NCBI GenBank assembly: GCA_902470405.1
Contig: CABRGJ010000079.1
Coordinates: 1 to 5,547 of the forward strand
DNA: 5,547 nucleotides
Reading direction: 5' to 3'
Source of the DNA: an uncultured Eggerthella sp.
Lineage (GTDB): Bacteria > Actinomycetota > Coriobacteriia > Coriobacteriales > Eggerthellaceae
A program made the translations under genes and the position numbers. Below, piece after piece: positions 1 through 5,547 of this stretch. How positions within the stretch are numbered: position 1 is the first letter of the stretch; every line of letters begins with the position of its first letter. The notes beneath the pieces are model-generated. The model saw nothing but the letters and a program-made list of their open reading frames with translations. It was not told the origin of the DNA and did not search any database.

Positions 1-2474
1 GCGAGCACATCCAGACCACTATCGGTCGTATCACCTTCAACGCAGTGCTGCCGGAGGATTATCCGTTCCTCAACTATGAGATGAACAAGACTGAGATCTC
101 TCGCTTGGTGGAGGATTGCTGCAACCGCTACACCACCTCAGAGATGGAACCCATCCTAGACGGTTTGAAGAGCGCGGGCTTCCACTATGCTACGCGTGCA
201 GGTGTTACCGTTTCGGTCTACGACGCTACCATTCCGCCTCAAAAGGACGAGATCCTGGCTGCGGCTGATGAGAAGGTCGCCGCTATCGACGAAGACTACG
301 AGATGGGTCTTATGAGCGATGAGGAGCGTCACAAGCAGATCGTTGATATCTGGAACGAAGCTAACGACGAGGTCGGCGAGGCTATGGCGGAGAACTTCGA
401 TAAGTTCAATCCGATCTACATGATGGCTTTCTCTGGTGCTCGTGGTAACATCAAGCAGATTCGTCAGTTGGCGGGTATGCGTGGTCTTATGTCTGACCCG
501 AAGGGCGAGATCATCGACCGTCCGATCAAGGCGAACTTCCGTGAGGGCCTCTCCGTTCTGGAATACTTCATCTCCACACATGGTGCCCGTAAGGGTCTTG
601 CTGACACGGCATTGCGTACTGCTGACTCCGGTTACCTTACTCGTCGTCTTGTTGACGTCGCGCAGGACGTTATCATCCGCGAGATCGATTGCGGTACTAC
701 CGACGGCATCGAATGCAGCTTGCTGAACGCTAAGGGTGAAGTGGATGACTCTCTGGTCGGTCGTTGCTTGGTCGATCCGATCATCGACCCGAACACGGGC
801 GAGATTCTGCTCGAAGCTGGCGAATTCGTGAGCTCTGTTGCGCAACTGAAGTCCTTCGTGGACGCAGGCGTCGAGACGCTCACGCATCGCTCTGTCATGA
901 CTTGCCATGCTGAACATGGCATTTGCCAGAAGTGCTACGGTTGGGACCTCGCGACCTCGCGTCCGGTCAACATCGGCACTGCAGCGGGCATCATCGCTGC
1001 TCAGTCCATCGGCGAGCCAGGTACGCAGCTTACGATGCGTACGTTCCATACCGGCGGCGTCGCTGGTGAAGACATCACCCATGGTCTTCCTCGTGTTACC
1101 GAGCTCTTCGAGGCGCGCAAGCCTAAGGGTCAGGCGACGCTTGCGGAGATCGCAGGTACGCTGCAGGTCTCTGGCGACAAGAATAATAAGATCCTCACCA
1201 TTCACGATCAGGAAGGCAACATCCGCGAATATGTCATCTCGGCGCGTGCTCAGTTGCTGCCAGGCGTTGAAGATGGCTGCGAGGTTGAGGTTGGCCAGCA
1301 GCTTACCAAGGGTTCTATCAACCCGCACGATCTGTTGCGTCTCACCGATCCAAATACCACGCTGCGCTATATCGTCGGCCAGGTGCAGGACGTCTACGTT
1401 TCTCAGGGTGTAGATATCAACGACAAGCACATCGAGGTCATCGCGCGTCAGATGCTGCGCAAGGTTGCTGTTGTCGATCCGGGCGATTCCGATTACCTGC
1501 CAGGTCGTCAGGTGAATCGATTCGAATTCGAGAAGGTTGTCAACGATCTCATCCTGGAGGGCAAGAATCCTCCGGTGGGTCAGCCGTTGCTGTTGGGTAT
1601 CACTAAGGCATCGTTGGCTACCGATTCATTCCTTTCCGCTGCATCGTTCCAGGAGACCACCAAGGTTCTCACCGATGCTGCGATCGAGGGTAAGGTCGAT
1701 ACGCTGCAGGGCCTCAAGGAGAATGTCATCATCGGCAAGCCTATCCCGGCTGGTACAGGCCTTAAGCGCTATAAAGATGTCGATATCACCTACAAAGGCG
1801 TGCCGGTCACCGCGAACGATTCCGATCGTTTGCCTGATTCCGCTCCGCAGGCATTGCGTGAGATCGAAGAGCTGCTGCCGCAGCCGCAAGATTGGTCGCT
1901 CGATGGCACCGATTACATGGGCGGTTCTGACTATGCGAGCTACTTCGCATCTATCACTGCAGGTTATCGTGCGAAGAATCTTACCGATGAAGAGGCACGT
2001 CTCTACATCTATGATGATCTGGGAGTCTCTCAGCGTTGGGCGAACAAATTCTCTGAAGCAGGCATCGAGACCGTGGCTGACCTGGTTGGTCACACTGAAG
2101 ATGAGCTGTTGCGCATCGAGGGTATCGGTACCAAGGCTATCGAGGAGCTGAAAGCTGGTCTTGAGAACCACAATCTCTTGAAGGTCATCGAAGATGACTT
2201 CTCAGCTTCAGCTGACGATATGAGCCAGCTGCTCGATATGGTCTTCTCGCCGGACGACACCGTACTGATCGGTGGAGACAAGCCGGCAACCTTCAGCACT
2301 GATGGTGAAGACATGCTGGGTGAGGCACTGCCTCCGCGTTCCTACCAGCGCAACCTCGATGAGTTGGACGAACTGCTCAATTCCGTCTCGGATATGGGCT
2401 TCGGCGTCATCGATCCCGATTCGTTGGGCGGCGACGCTTCGGCAAGCTCTGTCGATGGGGCTTCCGAGGAATAA
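1..2474 (+). CDS. rpoC: DNA-directed RNA polymerase subunit beta' (5'-truncated by window edge) with C-terminal extension
   Basis: Catalytic beta' subunit of RNA polymerase; only its C-terminal 823 residues are present. The frame is open from the first full codon at nt 3 and ends at TAA 2472-2474. Residues below are counted from nt 3. Seen in order: rim-helix coiled coil (about 80-132), MAFSGARGN (141-149), bridge helix (179-218, with [20 protein letters not shown]), second zinc site with four cysteines (C230, C301, C308, C311; [12 protein letters not shown]), trigger loop (343-374, MRTFHTGG then [12 protein letters not shown]), and the conserved end [20 protein letters not shown] up to GLKRY (590). 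The trigger loop lacks the large SI3 insertion of proteobacteria. Most family members stop soon after this point; here about 233 residues follow: a linker, a helix-hairpin-helix domain resembling alpha-CTD (about 662-727), and an acidic tail ending GASEE. The N-terminal half, with the clamp and the NADFDGD catalytic loop, lies upstream of the window. Identity is secure; the role of the extension is unknown. Confidence 0.98.
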   Translation, partial: EHIQTTIGRITFNAVLPEDYPFLNYEMNKTEISRLVEDCCNRYTTSEMEPILDGLKSAGFHYATRAGVTVSVYDATIPPQKDEILAAADEKVAAIDEDYEMGLMSDEERHKQIVDIWNEANDEVGEAMAENFDKFNPIYMMAFSGARGNIKQIRQLAGMRGLMSDPKGEIIDRPIKANFREGLSVLEYFISTHGARKGLADTALRTADSGYLTRRLVDVAQDVIIREIDCGTTDGIECSLLNAKGEVDDSLVGRCLVDPIIDPNTGEILLEAGEFVSSVAQLKSFVDAGVETLTHRSVMTCHAEHGICQKCYGWDLATSRPVNIGTAAGIIAAQSIGEPGTQLTMRTFHTGGVAGEDITHGLPRVTELFEARKPKGQATLAEIAGTLQVSGDKNNKILTIHDQEGNIREYVISARAQLLPGVEDGCEVEVGQQLTKGSINPHDLLRLTDPNTTLRYIVGQVQDVYVSQGVDINDKHIEVIARQMLRKVAVVDPGDSDYLPGRQVNRFEFEKVVNDLILEGKNPPVGQPLLLGITKASLATDSFLSAASFQETTKVLTDAAIEGKVDTLQGLKENVIIGKPIPAGTGLKRYKDVDITYKGVPVTANDSDRLPDSAPQALREIEELLPQPQDWSLDGTDYMGGSDYASYFASITAGYRAKNLTDEEARLYIYDDLGVSQRWANKFSEAGIETVADLVGHTEDELLRIEGIGTKAIEELKAGLENHNLLKVIEDDFSASADDMSQLLDMVFSPDDTVLIGGDKPATFSTDGEDMLGEALPPRSYQRNLDELDELLNSVSDMGFGVIDPDSLGGDASASSVDGASEE
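2013..2162 (+). other. alpha-CTD-like helix-hairpin-helix domain within the beta' C-terminal extension
   Basis: Sub-feature of rpoC. Fifty residues, from [19 protein letters not shown] through [20 protein letters not shown], align gap-free with residues 258-307 of the E. coli alpha subunit as I recall that sequence, with about 20 identities. Positions equivalent to alpha R265, N268, G296, K298 and E302, known to contact UP-element DNA, are all identical (window-numbered R678, N681, G709, K711, E715). C269 is replaced by K and S299 by A. The DDL at the start matches alpha D258-D259-L260, near the sigma-contacting patch, but E261 is replaced by G. A generic HHH_5-type domain is the alternative reading, since the GIGxKxxEEL half is shared by many such folds; the matching R and N in the first helix favour the alpha-CTD relationship. 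Confidence 0.75.
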
Positions 2475-2502
2475 CGCACCTAAGCGTTCGGACTCGATCA
2501 AG

Positions 2503-2540
2503 AACACGCGTCTCGCATTCACGGGACGCGTGTTTCGTTT
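2503..2540 (+). terminator. Hairpin terminator or attenuator after rpoC
   Basis: A perfect 10-bp inverted repeat, AACACGCGTC (2503-2512) and GACGCGTGTT (2525-2534), can extend inward by a T-G and a C-G pair, leaving an 8-base loop. It is followed by TCGTTT, a short broken T tract. It starts 28 bases after the rpoC stop and ends just before the ribosome binding site of the next gene. The stem is strong but the T run is weak, so it may be a partial terminator that lets some transcription through to the deaminase gene. Confidence 0.75.
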
Positions 2541-2547
2541 AGAAAGG
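2541..2547 (+). promoter_or_regulatory. Ribosome binding site setting the deaminase start
   Basis: AGAAAGG lies 6 bases before ATG 2554. The reading frame stays open upstream to nt 2272, inside rpoC, so this site together with the family N-terminus (LLFNDITVLTAEG) decides that translation begins at 2554. Confidence 0.8.
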
Positions 2548-2553
2548 CATTTC

Positions 2554-3855
2554 ATGGGCTCTTTGCTCTTCAATGACATCACGGTCCTGACCGCGGAGGG
2601 TAAGACCATCCCGCATGCCTACGTGGCGATCCAGGACAACAAGATCGTGAACTTCCAGCTCGAGCGACCCGAAGGTACCTTCGATCGTATCTACGATGGA
2701 CGTGGCAAGTTGCTCATGCCGGCGCTCTACAACGCGCACGCCCATGTACCTATGACGCTCTTGCGTGGACGCGGTGATAATCTGCCGCTCGATCGCTGGC
2801 TGAATGAAGCTATCTTCCCGTTCGAGGACCATATCACTGAAAGCGATGCCTATCACGCTACATTGCTCGGTATTGCTGAGATGTTGCGCTTTGGTGTGGT
2901 CTCGTTTACGGACATGTATTTCTGCACGGATGCACGTGCGCGTGCGGTGCTGGAGAGCGGTATCAAGTGCAACTTGTCTGACTGCGTGGTGAGCATGGAG
3001 CCAGGTGTCACCTACCGTGATCTGCCGCTATGTGCTCAGAATGAGGAGTGGATCGAGAAGTATCACGGCGCTGGTGATGGACGCTTGCTCATGGATATGA
3101 GCTTGCATGCTGAATACACCTCGACTCCTGAGATGGTGGCTAGCCTCGCGCAGGCTACGAAGGAGGCCGGTCTGCGCATGCAGGTGCATGTGAGCGAAAC
3201 CCAAAAGGAAGTGGCCGAATGCCTTGAGCGTCACGGTAAGACGCCCCCTGCATATCTTGCTGAGTTGGGATTGTTCGATGTTCCTACTACAGCCGATCAC
3301 TGCGTATGGCTGACCGACGATGATCGTCGCATCTTGGCCGACAAGGGGGTGTTCGTCGCATGCTGCCCGGCGTCGAATGCAAAGCTTGGTAGTGGCATCG
3401 CGAATGTGAATGCTATGAGAGAGGCGGGCATCACGCTGTGTTTGGGCACCGATGGCGTTGCCAGTAATAACAACCACAACATGTTCAAAGACCTCTACCT
3501 TATGTCACTTATGCAGCGTGCAGGCGATGCGAACCCGATCTCCCTTTCAGCAGAGGAGCTCATCACCATCGCAACGCGTAATGGTGCGCTTTCGCAGGGC
3601 CGTGAAGATTGCGGAATGATCGCAGTGGGAGCCAAGGCCGATCTTGCTGTGCTCGACATCGATACCCCTTGGATGCAGCCTGTTCACACCATGGCAGAGA
3701 ATGTGGTGTATTCCGCTGAAGGCTCCGATGTTATTTTGACCATGGTTGATGGTAAGATTCTCTATGAGAATGGCAACTATCTTACGATCGATATCGAGAA
3801 GGAGATCGTGGAAACGCGTGCGGCACGCGATGCGATCTTGGCACGCATGAGCTGA
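2554..3855 (+). CDS. mtaD: Amidohydrolase, probable 5-methylthioadenosine/S-adenosylhomocysteine deaminase
   Basis: A 433-residue metal-dependent hydrolase of the amidohydrolase superfamily, ATZ/TRZ-MtaD branch, with full family length. The expected reaction is deamination of S-adenosylhomocysteine or methylthioadenosine to the inosyl product, recycling the by-products of methylation and SAM use; cytoplasmic, as there is no signal peptide. Seen: a short N-terminal beta segment; metal ligands H62 and H64 in NAHAHVPMTLLRG; E91 after RWLNEAIFPF; H185 in LHAEYTSTPE; H212 and catalytic E215 in VHVSETQKEV; H249 in DHCVWLTDDD; the family signature CPASNAKLGSGIANV; D300 in LGTDGVASNNNHNMF; and a closing beta segment with GAKADLAVLDID. 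ATG 2554 is chosen because of AGAAAGG 6 bases upstream and because upstream codons fall inside rpoC. The stop is 24 bases before hisE, suggesting an operon. Substrate is inferred; guanine, cytosine or other N-heterocycle deaminases share the scaffold. Family assignment is firm, exact substrate moderate. Confidence 0.88.
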   Translation: MGSLLFNDITVLTAEGKTIPHAYVAIQDNKIVNFQLERPEGTFDRIYDGRGKLLMPALYNAHAHVPMTLLRGRGDNLPLDRWLNEAIFPFEDHITESDAYHATLLGIAEMLRFGVVSFTDMYFCTDARARAVLESGIKCNLSDCVVSMEPGVTYRDLPLCAQNEEWIEKYHGAGDGRLLMDMSLHAEYTSTPEMVASLAQATKEAGLRMQVHVSETQKEVAECLERHGKTPPAYLAELGLFDVPTTADHCVWLTDDDRRILADKGVFVACCPASNAKLGSGIANVNAMREAGITLCLGTDGVASNNNHNMFKDLYLMSLMQRAGDANPISLSAEELITIATRNGALSQGREDCGMIAVGAKADLAVLDIDTPWMQPVHTMAENVVYSAEGSDVILTMVDGKILYENGNYLTIDIEKEIVETRAARDAILARMS

Positions 3856-3864
3856 TCGAGCATC

Positions 3865-3870
3865 GAAGGA
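3865..3870 (+). promoter_or_regulatory. Ribosome binding site of hisE
   Basis: GAAGGA lies 9 bases before ATG 3880 in the 24-base gap after the deaminase stop. A second in-frame ATG at 3925 has only a weak GAAAG ahead of it, so the upstream start is preferred. Confidence 0.7.
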
Positions 3871-3879
3871 ATACAAAGA

Positions 3880-4263
3880 ATGGAAAAGACCTACCTTACT
3901 GAAGGACAAGAGCCAGAAAGCCAGATGGGTGCAGCGCTCGACTCGCTGGTGCGCACTATCCATGCGCGCCACATGGCGGCTGATCCGCAGAGCTACACAT
4001 ATAGGCTACTCTCGGGTAATCTTGACGATCTATTGAAAAAGCTTGTTGAAGAGGCGCATGAGACCACGCTGGCGGCGAAGGATGTCGAACGTGCTGGCGC
4101 CGCTCCTGAAGAGGTCGATCATCTGCGCTATGAAGCAGGAGATGTGGTGTATCACTTGCTCGTGCTGCTTGAGCGCTGCGGCATCGATCTTGATGAATTC
4201 GCTGCAGAGATGAACACGCGCATGACCGAGGATGAGATCCGGCGTGATCATGCTGAAGCCTGA
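3880..4263 (+). CDS. hisE: Phosphoribosyl-ATP pyrophosphatase
   Basis: A 127-residue all-alpha NTP pyrophosphohydrolase of the HisE/MazG fold. HisE removes pyrophosphate from phosphoribosyl-ATP to give phosphoribosyl-AMP, the second step of histidine synthesis, in the cytoplasm. Seen: the HisE signature SYTYRLLSGNLDDLLKKLVE (39-58), the metal-binding acidic helix with E57, E58 and E61 (EEAHETTLAAK), and the second acidic pair E85 and D88 in YEAGDVVYHLLVLLERCGI. The C-terminal helix has MNTRMTEDE. About 17 residues precede the conserved part, making it a little longer than most stand-alone HisE; starting at the ATG at 3925 would give 112 residues, but GAAGGA 9 bases before ATG 3880 supports the longer form. 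It lies 24 bases after the deaminase gene and is probably co-transcribed with it. No other histidine gene is in the window, so a related house-cleaning nucleotide pyrophosphatase remains possible. Confidence 0.87.
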   Translation: MEKTYLTEGQEPESQMGAALDSLVRTIHARHMAADPQSYTYRLLSGNLDDLLKKLVEEAHETTLAAKDVERAGAAPEEVDHLRYEAGDVVYHLLVLLERCGIDLDEFAAEMNTRMTEDEIRRDHAEA

Positions 4264-4325
4264 TTTCATCAATCGAGGTTCGAATCATTAACCACTTTTC
4301 GAAGGCTCGTAACGGATATGTAGGA

Positions 4326-4366
4326 TCGATAGAGCGGTCCTTCGATGCGATTCGGTCCGCAATTTT
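4326..4366 (+). repeat. Short direct repeat and weak hairpin before glmM
   Basis: In the 118-base gap between hisE and glmM, TCGAT-(4)-CGGTCC (4326-4340) is followed by TCGAT-(6)-CGGTCC (4342-4358). The same bases allow a hairpin: GCGG (4334-4337) with CCGC (4357-4360), a T-T mismatch, then CC with GG, followed by AATTTT (4361-4366). It could be a weak terminator for the upstream unit or a protein-binding repeat. No clear -35/-10 pair was found in the rest of the gap (4264-4325). Chance occurrence cannot be excluded. Confidence 0.35.
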
Positions 4367-4367
4367 G

Positions 4368-4373
4368 AAAGGA
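4368..4373 (+). promoter_or_regulatory. Ribosome binding site setting the TTG start of glmM
   Basis: AAAGGA lies 8 bases before TTG 4382. Between the in-frame stop TAA at 4310-4312 and TTG 4382 there is no ATG, GTG or other TTG codon in frame, so this site and TTG 4382 fix the start. Confidence 0.8.
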
Positions 4374-4381
4374 AAGCGATT

Positions 4382-5547
4382 TTGACGATACTTTTCGGAA
4401 CAGATGGAGTGCGTGGTGTAGCGAACACCGAACTCACTTGCAATATGGCATTCAAGCTCGGGCAGGCAGCTGCGCGATTCCTGGGCAAGACCGTCGTGGT
4501 CGGTAAGGACACACGTCTTTCAGGCGACATGCTCGGCTCAGCGCTGAATGCGGGCATTATGAGCATGGGTGGCACGGTGCTGGATGCGGGTATCATCCCG
4601 ACGCCGGGTGTGGCCTTTCTGGTACGTGAGCTGCATGCCGATGGTGGTATCGTTATCTCTGCATCGCACAACCCGCCTGAGTACAACGGCATCAAGTTCT
4701 TCGACGCTTCAGGTTTCAAGCTCACCGAAGAGGCTGAAGACCAGGTCGAGAAGTTCGTTTTGGGTGGGGGAACACAACCCGAGAGCATGCCTTCTGGAGA
4801 TGAAGTGGGTGTAGTGCTTCCCGTCGAAGATGCGTGCGATCTGTATATCCAGCACGCTATCTCTTCATTGCAGGATAAGACGCTTGATTTTTCCCAGCTT
4901 ACGATCGCGCTCGATACAGGCCACGGAGCTTCTTCGCTCACCACTGCTGCAGCGCTCGAGCGATTGGGCGCGACCGTGCATGTGATCAACGACGATTTCA
5001 ATGGCGTCGACATCAACGTGCAGTGTGGCTCGACCCATCTTGAGCCAGTGCGTCAACTGGTTGCTGAAAAGGGAGCCCACATCGGCATCGCGCATGATGG
5101 CGACGCGGACCGCGTCATGTTCGTGGATGAACAGGGTAACGAGATCGATGGCGATGTGGTCGAGACCGTGTGCGCACTCGACTTGCAGAAGCGCGGGCTA
5201 TTGCGCGACGGCACGGTTGTATCGACCGTCATGTGCAATCTTGGCTTCACGAAGGCTATGGAGGCGGCTGGCATCACGGTCGTGCAGACGCAGGTGGGCG
5301 ATAAGTATGTGCTGAACGAGATGCGAAAGCGCAATGTTGTGATCGGCGGCGAGCAGAGTGGCCATATGATCTTCCTCGACCACAATTCTACAGGTGATGG
5401 TCTTATTACGGCTTTGCAATTCTTGGCAGCATGCTTACGCAACGATCAGCCTGTATCCGCTACAGCATCGCTTATGCAGCGTTTCCCACAGGAGCTCATC
5501 AATGTGCGCGTCAGCGATAAGCAGGCAGCGCTCGAGAGTGCGGTGGT
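4382..5547 (+). CDS. glmM: Phosphoglucosamine mutase (3'-truncated by window edge)
   Basis: Converts glucosamine-6-phosphate to glucosamine-1-phosphate, feeding UDP-GlcNAc for peptidoglycan; a cytoplasmic alpha-D-phosphohexomutase. 388 residues are present of a family usually near 450, so the last part, including the C-terminal phosphate-binding loop, lies beyond the window. Seen: the N-terminal FGTDGVRGVAN (5-15); GKDTRLSGDML (41-51); the catalytic phosphoserine loop SASHNPPEYNGIKFF with S95 at nt 4664-4666; the magnesium loop DGDADR (D239, D241, D243); and the sugar-binding GEQSGH (323-328). FGTDGVRG, SASHNPPE and the GEQSGH form indicate GlmM rather than phosphomannomutase or phosphoglucomutase. 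The start is TTG, as no other start codon exists between the in-frame stop at 4310-4312 and 4382, and AAAGGA lies 8 bases upstream. The 118-base gap from hisE leaves open whether it belongs to the same transcript. No frameshift is seen. Confidence 0.97.
   Translation, partial: MTILFGTDGVRGVANTELTCNMAFKLGQAAARFLGKTVVVGKDTRLSGDMLGSALNAGIMSMGGTVLDAGIIPTPGVAFLVRELHADGGIVISASHNPPEYNGIKFFDASGFKLTEEAEDQVEKFVLGGGTQPESMPSGDEVGVVLPVEDACDLYIQHAISSLQDKTLDFSQLTIALDTGHGASSLTTAAALERLGATVHVINDDFNGVDINVQCGSTHLEPVRQLVAEKGAHIGIAHDGDADRVMFVDEQGNEIDGDVVETVCALDLQKRGLLRDGTVVSTVMCNLGFTKAMEAAGITVVQTQVGDKYVLNEMRKRNVVIGGEQSGHMIFLDHNSTGDGLITALQFLAACLRNDQPVSATASLMQRFPQELINVRVSDKQAALESAV

Noticed and set aside
1029..1124. 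Possible SI3-like insertion in the trigger loop
   Set aside because: The sequence runs directly from MRTFHTGG through [11 protein letters not shown] to LFEARKP, so no large insertion is present.
156..1430. Long open frame on the minus strand, 424 codons, opposite rpoC
   Set aside because: It lies opposite the most conserved part of beta' (bridge helix, zinc site, trigger loop). Its translation has no recognisable domain, and it is explained by the codon bias of rpoC.
2272..2553. In-frame upstream extension of the deaminase by 94 codons
   Set aside because: It overlaps the end of rpoC in another frame, crosses the hairpin, and does not resemble the family; the RBS and family N-terminus point to 2554.
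3880..4263. MazG or toxin-linked nucleotide pyrophosphatase instead of HisE
   Set aside because: The SYTYRLLSGN segment followed by the KKLVEEAHE helix matches HisE better than MazG; kept only as an alternative because no other his genes are in view.
4317..4326. Possible -10 element (TATGTA or TAGGAT) before glmM
   Set aside because: No acceptable -35 element was found at 16-18 bases upstream; the match is too weak to annotate as a promoter.
4264..4381. Riboswitch or glmS-type ribozyme in the leader before glmM
   Set aside because: The gap is short, carries no recognisable conserved core, and the glmS ribozyme belongs to glmS, not glmM.
4288..5016. Open frame of 242 codons on the minus strand opposite glmM
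   Set aside because: It covers the conserved glmM start and phosphoserine loop; the translation is serine-rich and low in structure, typical of an antisense shadow.

Overview
The window reads entirely on the plus strand and holds four genes: the 3' part of rpoC (RNA polymerase beta'), a complete metal-dependent amidohydrolase of the 5'-methylthioadenosine/S-adenosylhomocysteine deaminase type (mtaD-like), a complete small hisE (phosphoribosyl-ATP pyrophosphatase), and the 5' part of glmM (phosphoglucosamine mutase). No RNA genes, mobile elements, CRISPR arrays or attachment sites were seen.

Organism: bacterial chromosome. Mid-range GC, a beta' without the large proteobacterial trigger-loop insertion, and an actinobacterial/Gram-positive style beta' sequence followed by a long C-terminal extension suggest an actinomycetote, most likely of class Coriobacteriia (Olsenella/Atopobium/Collinsella/Eggerthella relatives). 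This placement is inference; no marker here proves it.

Layout: nt 1-2474 is rpoC, covering rim helices, bridge helix, second zinc site, trigger loop and conserved C-terminal core, then about 230 extra residues. nt 2475-2553 contains a strong hairpin that looks like a terminator or attenuator, directly followed by the ribosome binding site of the deaminase gene (2554-3855). hisE (3880-4263) follows after only 24 bases and is probably co-transcribed. A 118-base gap (4264-4381) with a short direct repeat and weak hairpin precedes glmM, which starts with TTG at 4382 and runs off the window.

How they work together: rpoC is the end of the polymerase transcription unit. The deaminase and hisE probably form a two-gene unit acting on adenine-containing metabolites (SAH/MTA and phosphoribosyl-ATP). 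glmM supplies glucosamine-1-phosphate for cell wall synthesis. No histidine, methionine or cell-wall partner genes are visible alongside.

The most notable observation is in the beta' extension. A 50-residue segment (nt 2013-2162) aligns without gaps to the C-terminal domain of the RNA polymerase alpha subunit and keeps most of the residues that alpha uses to bind DNA. It is followed by a strongly acidic tail. This suggests a polymerase with an additional alpha-CTD-like module attached to beta'.
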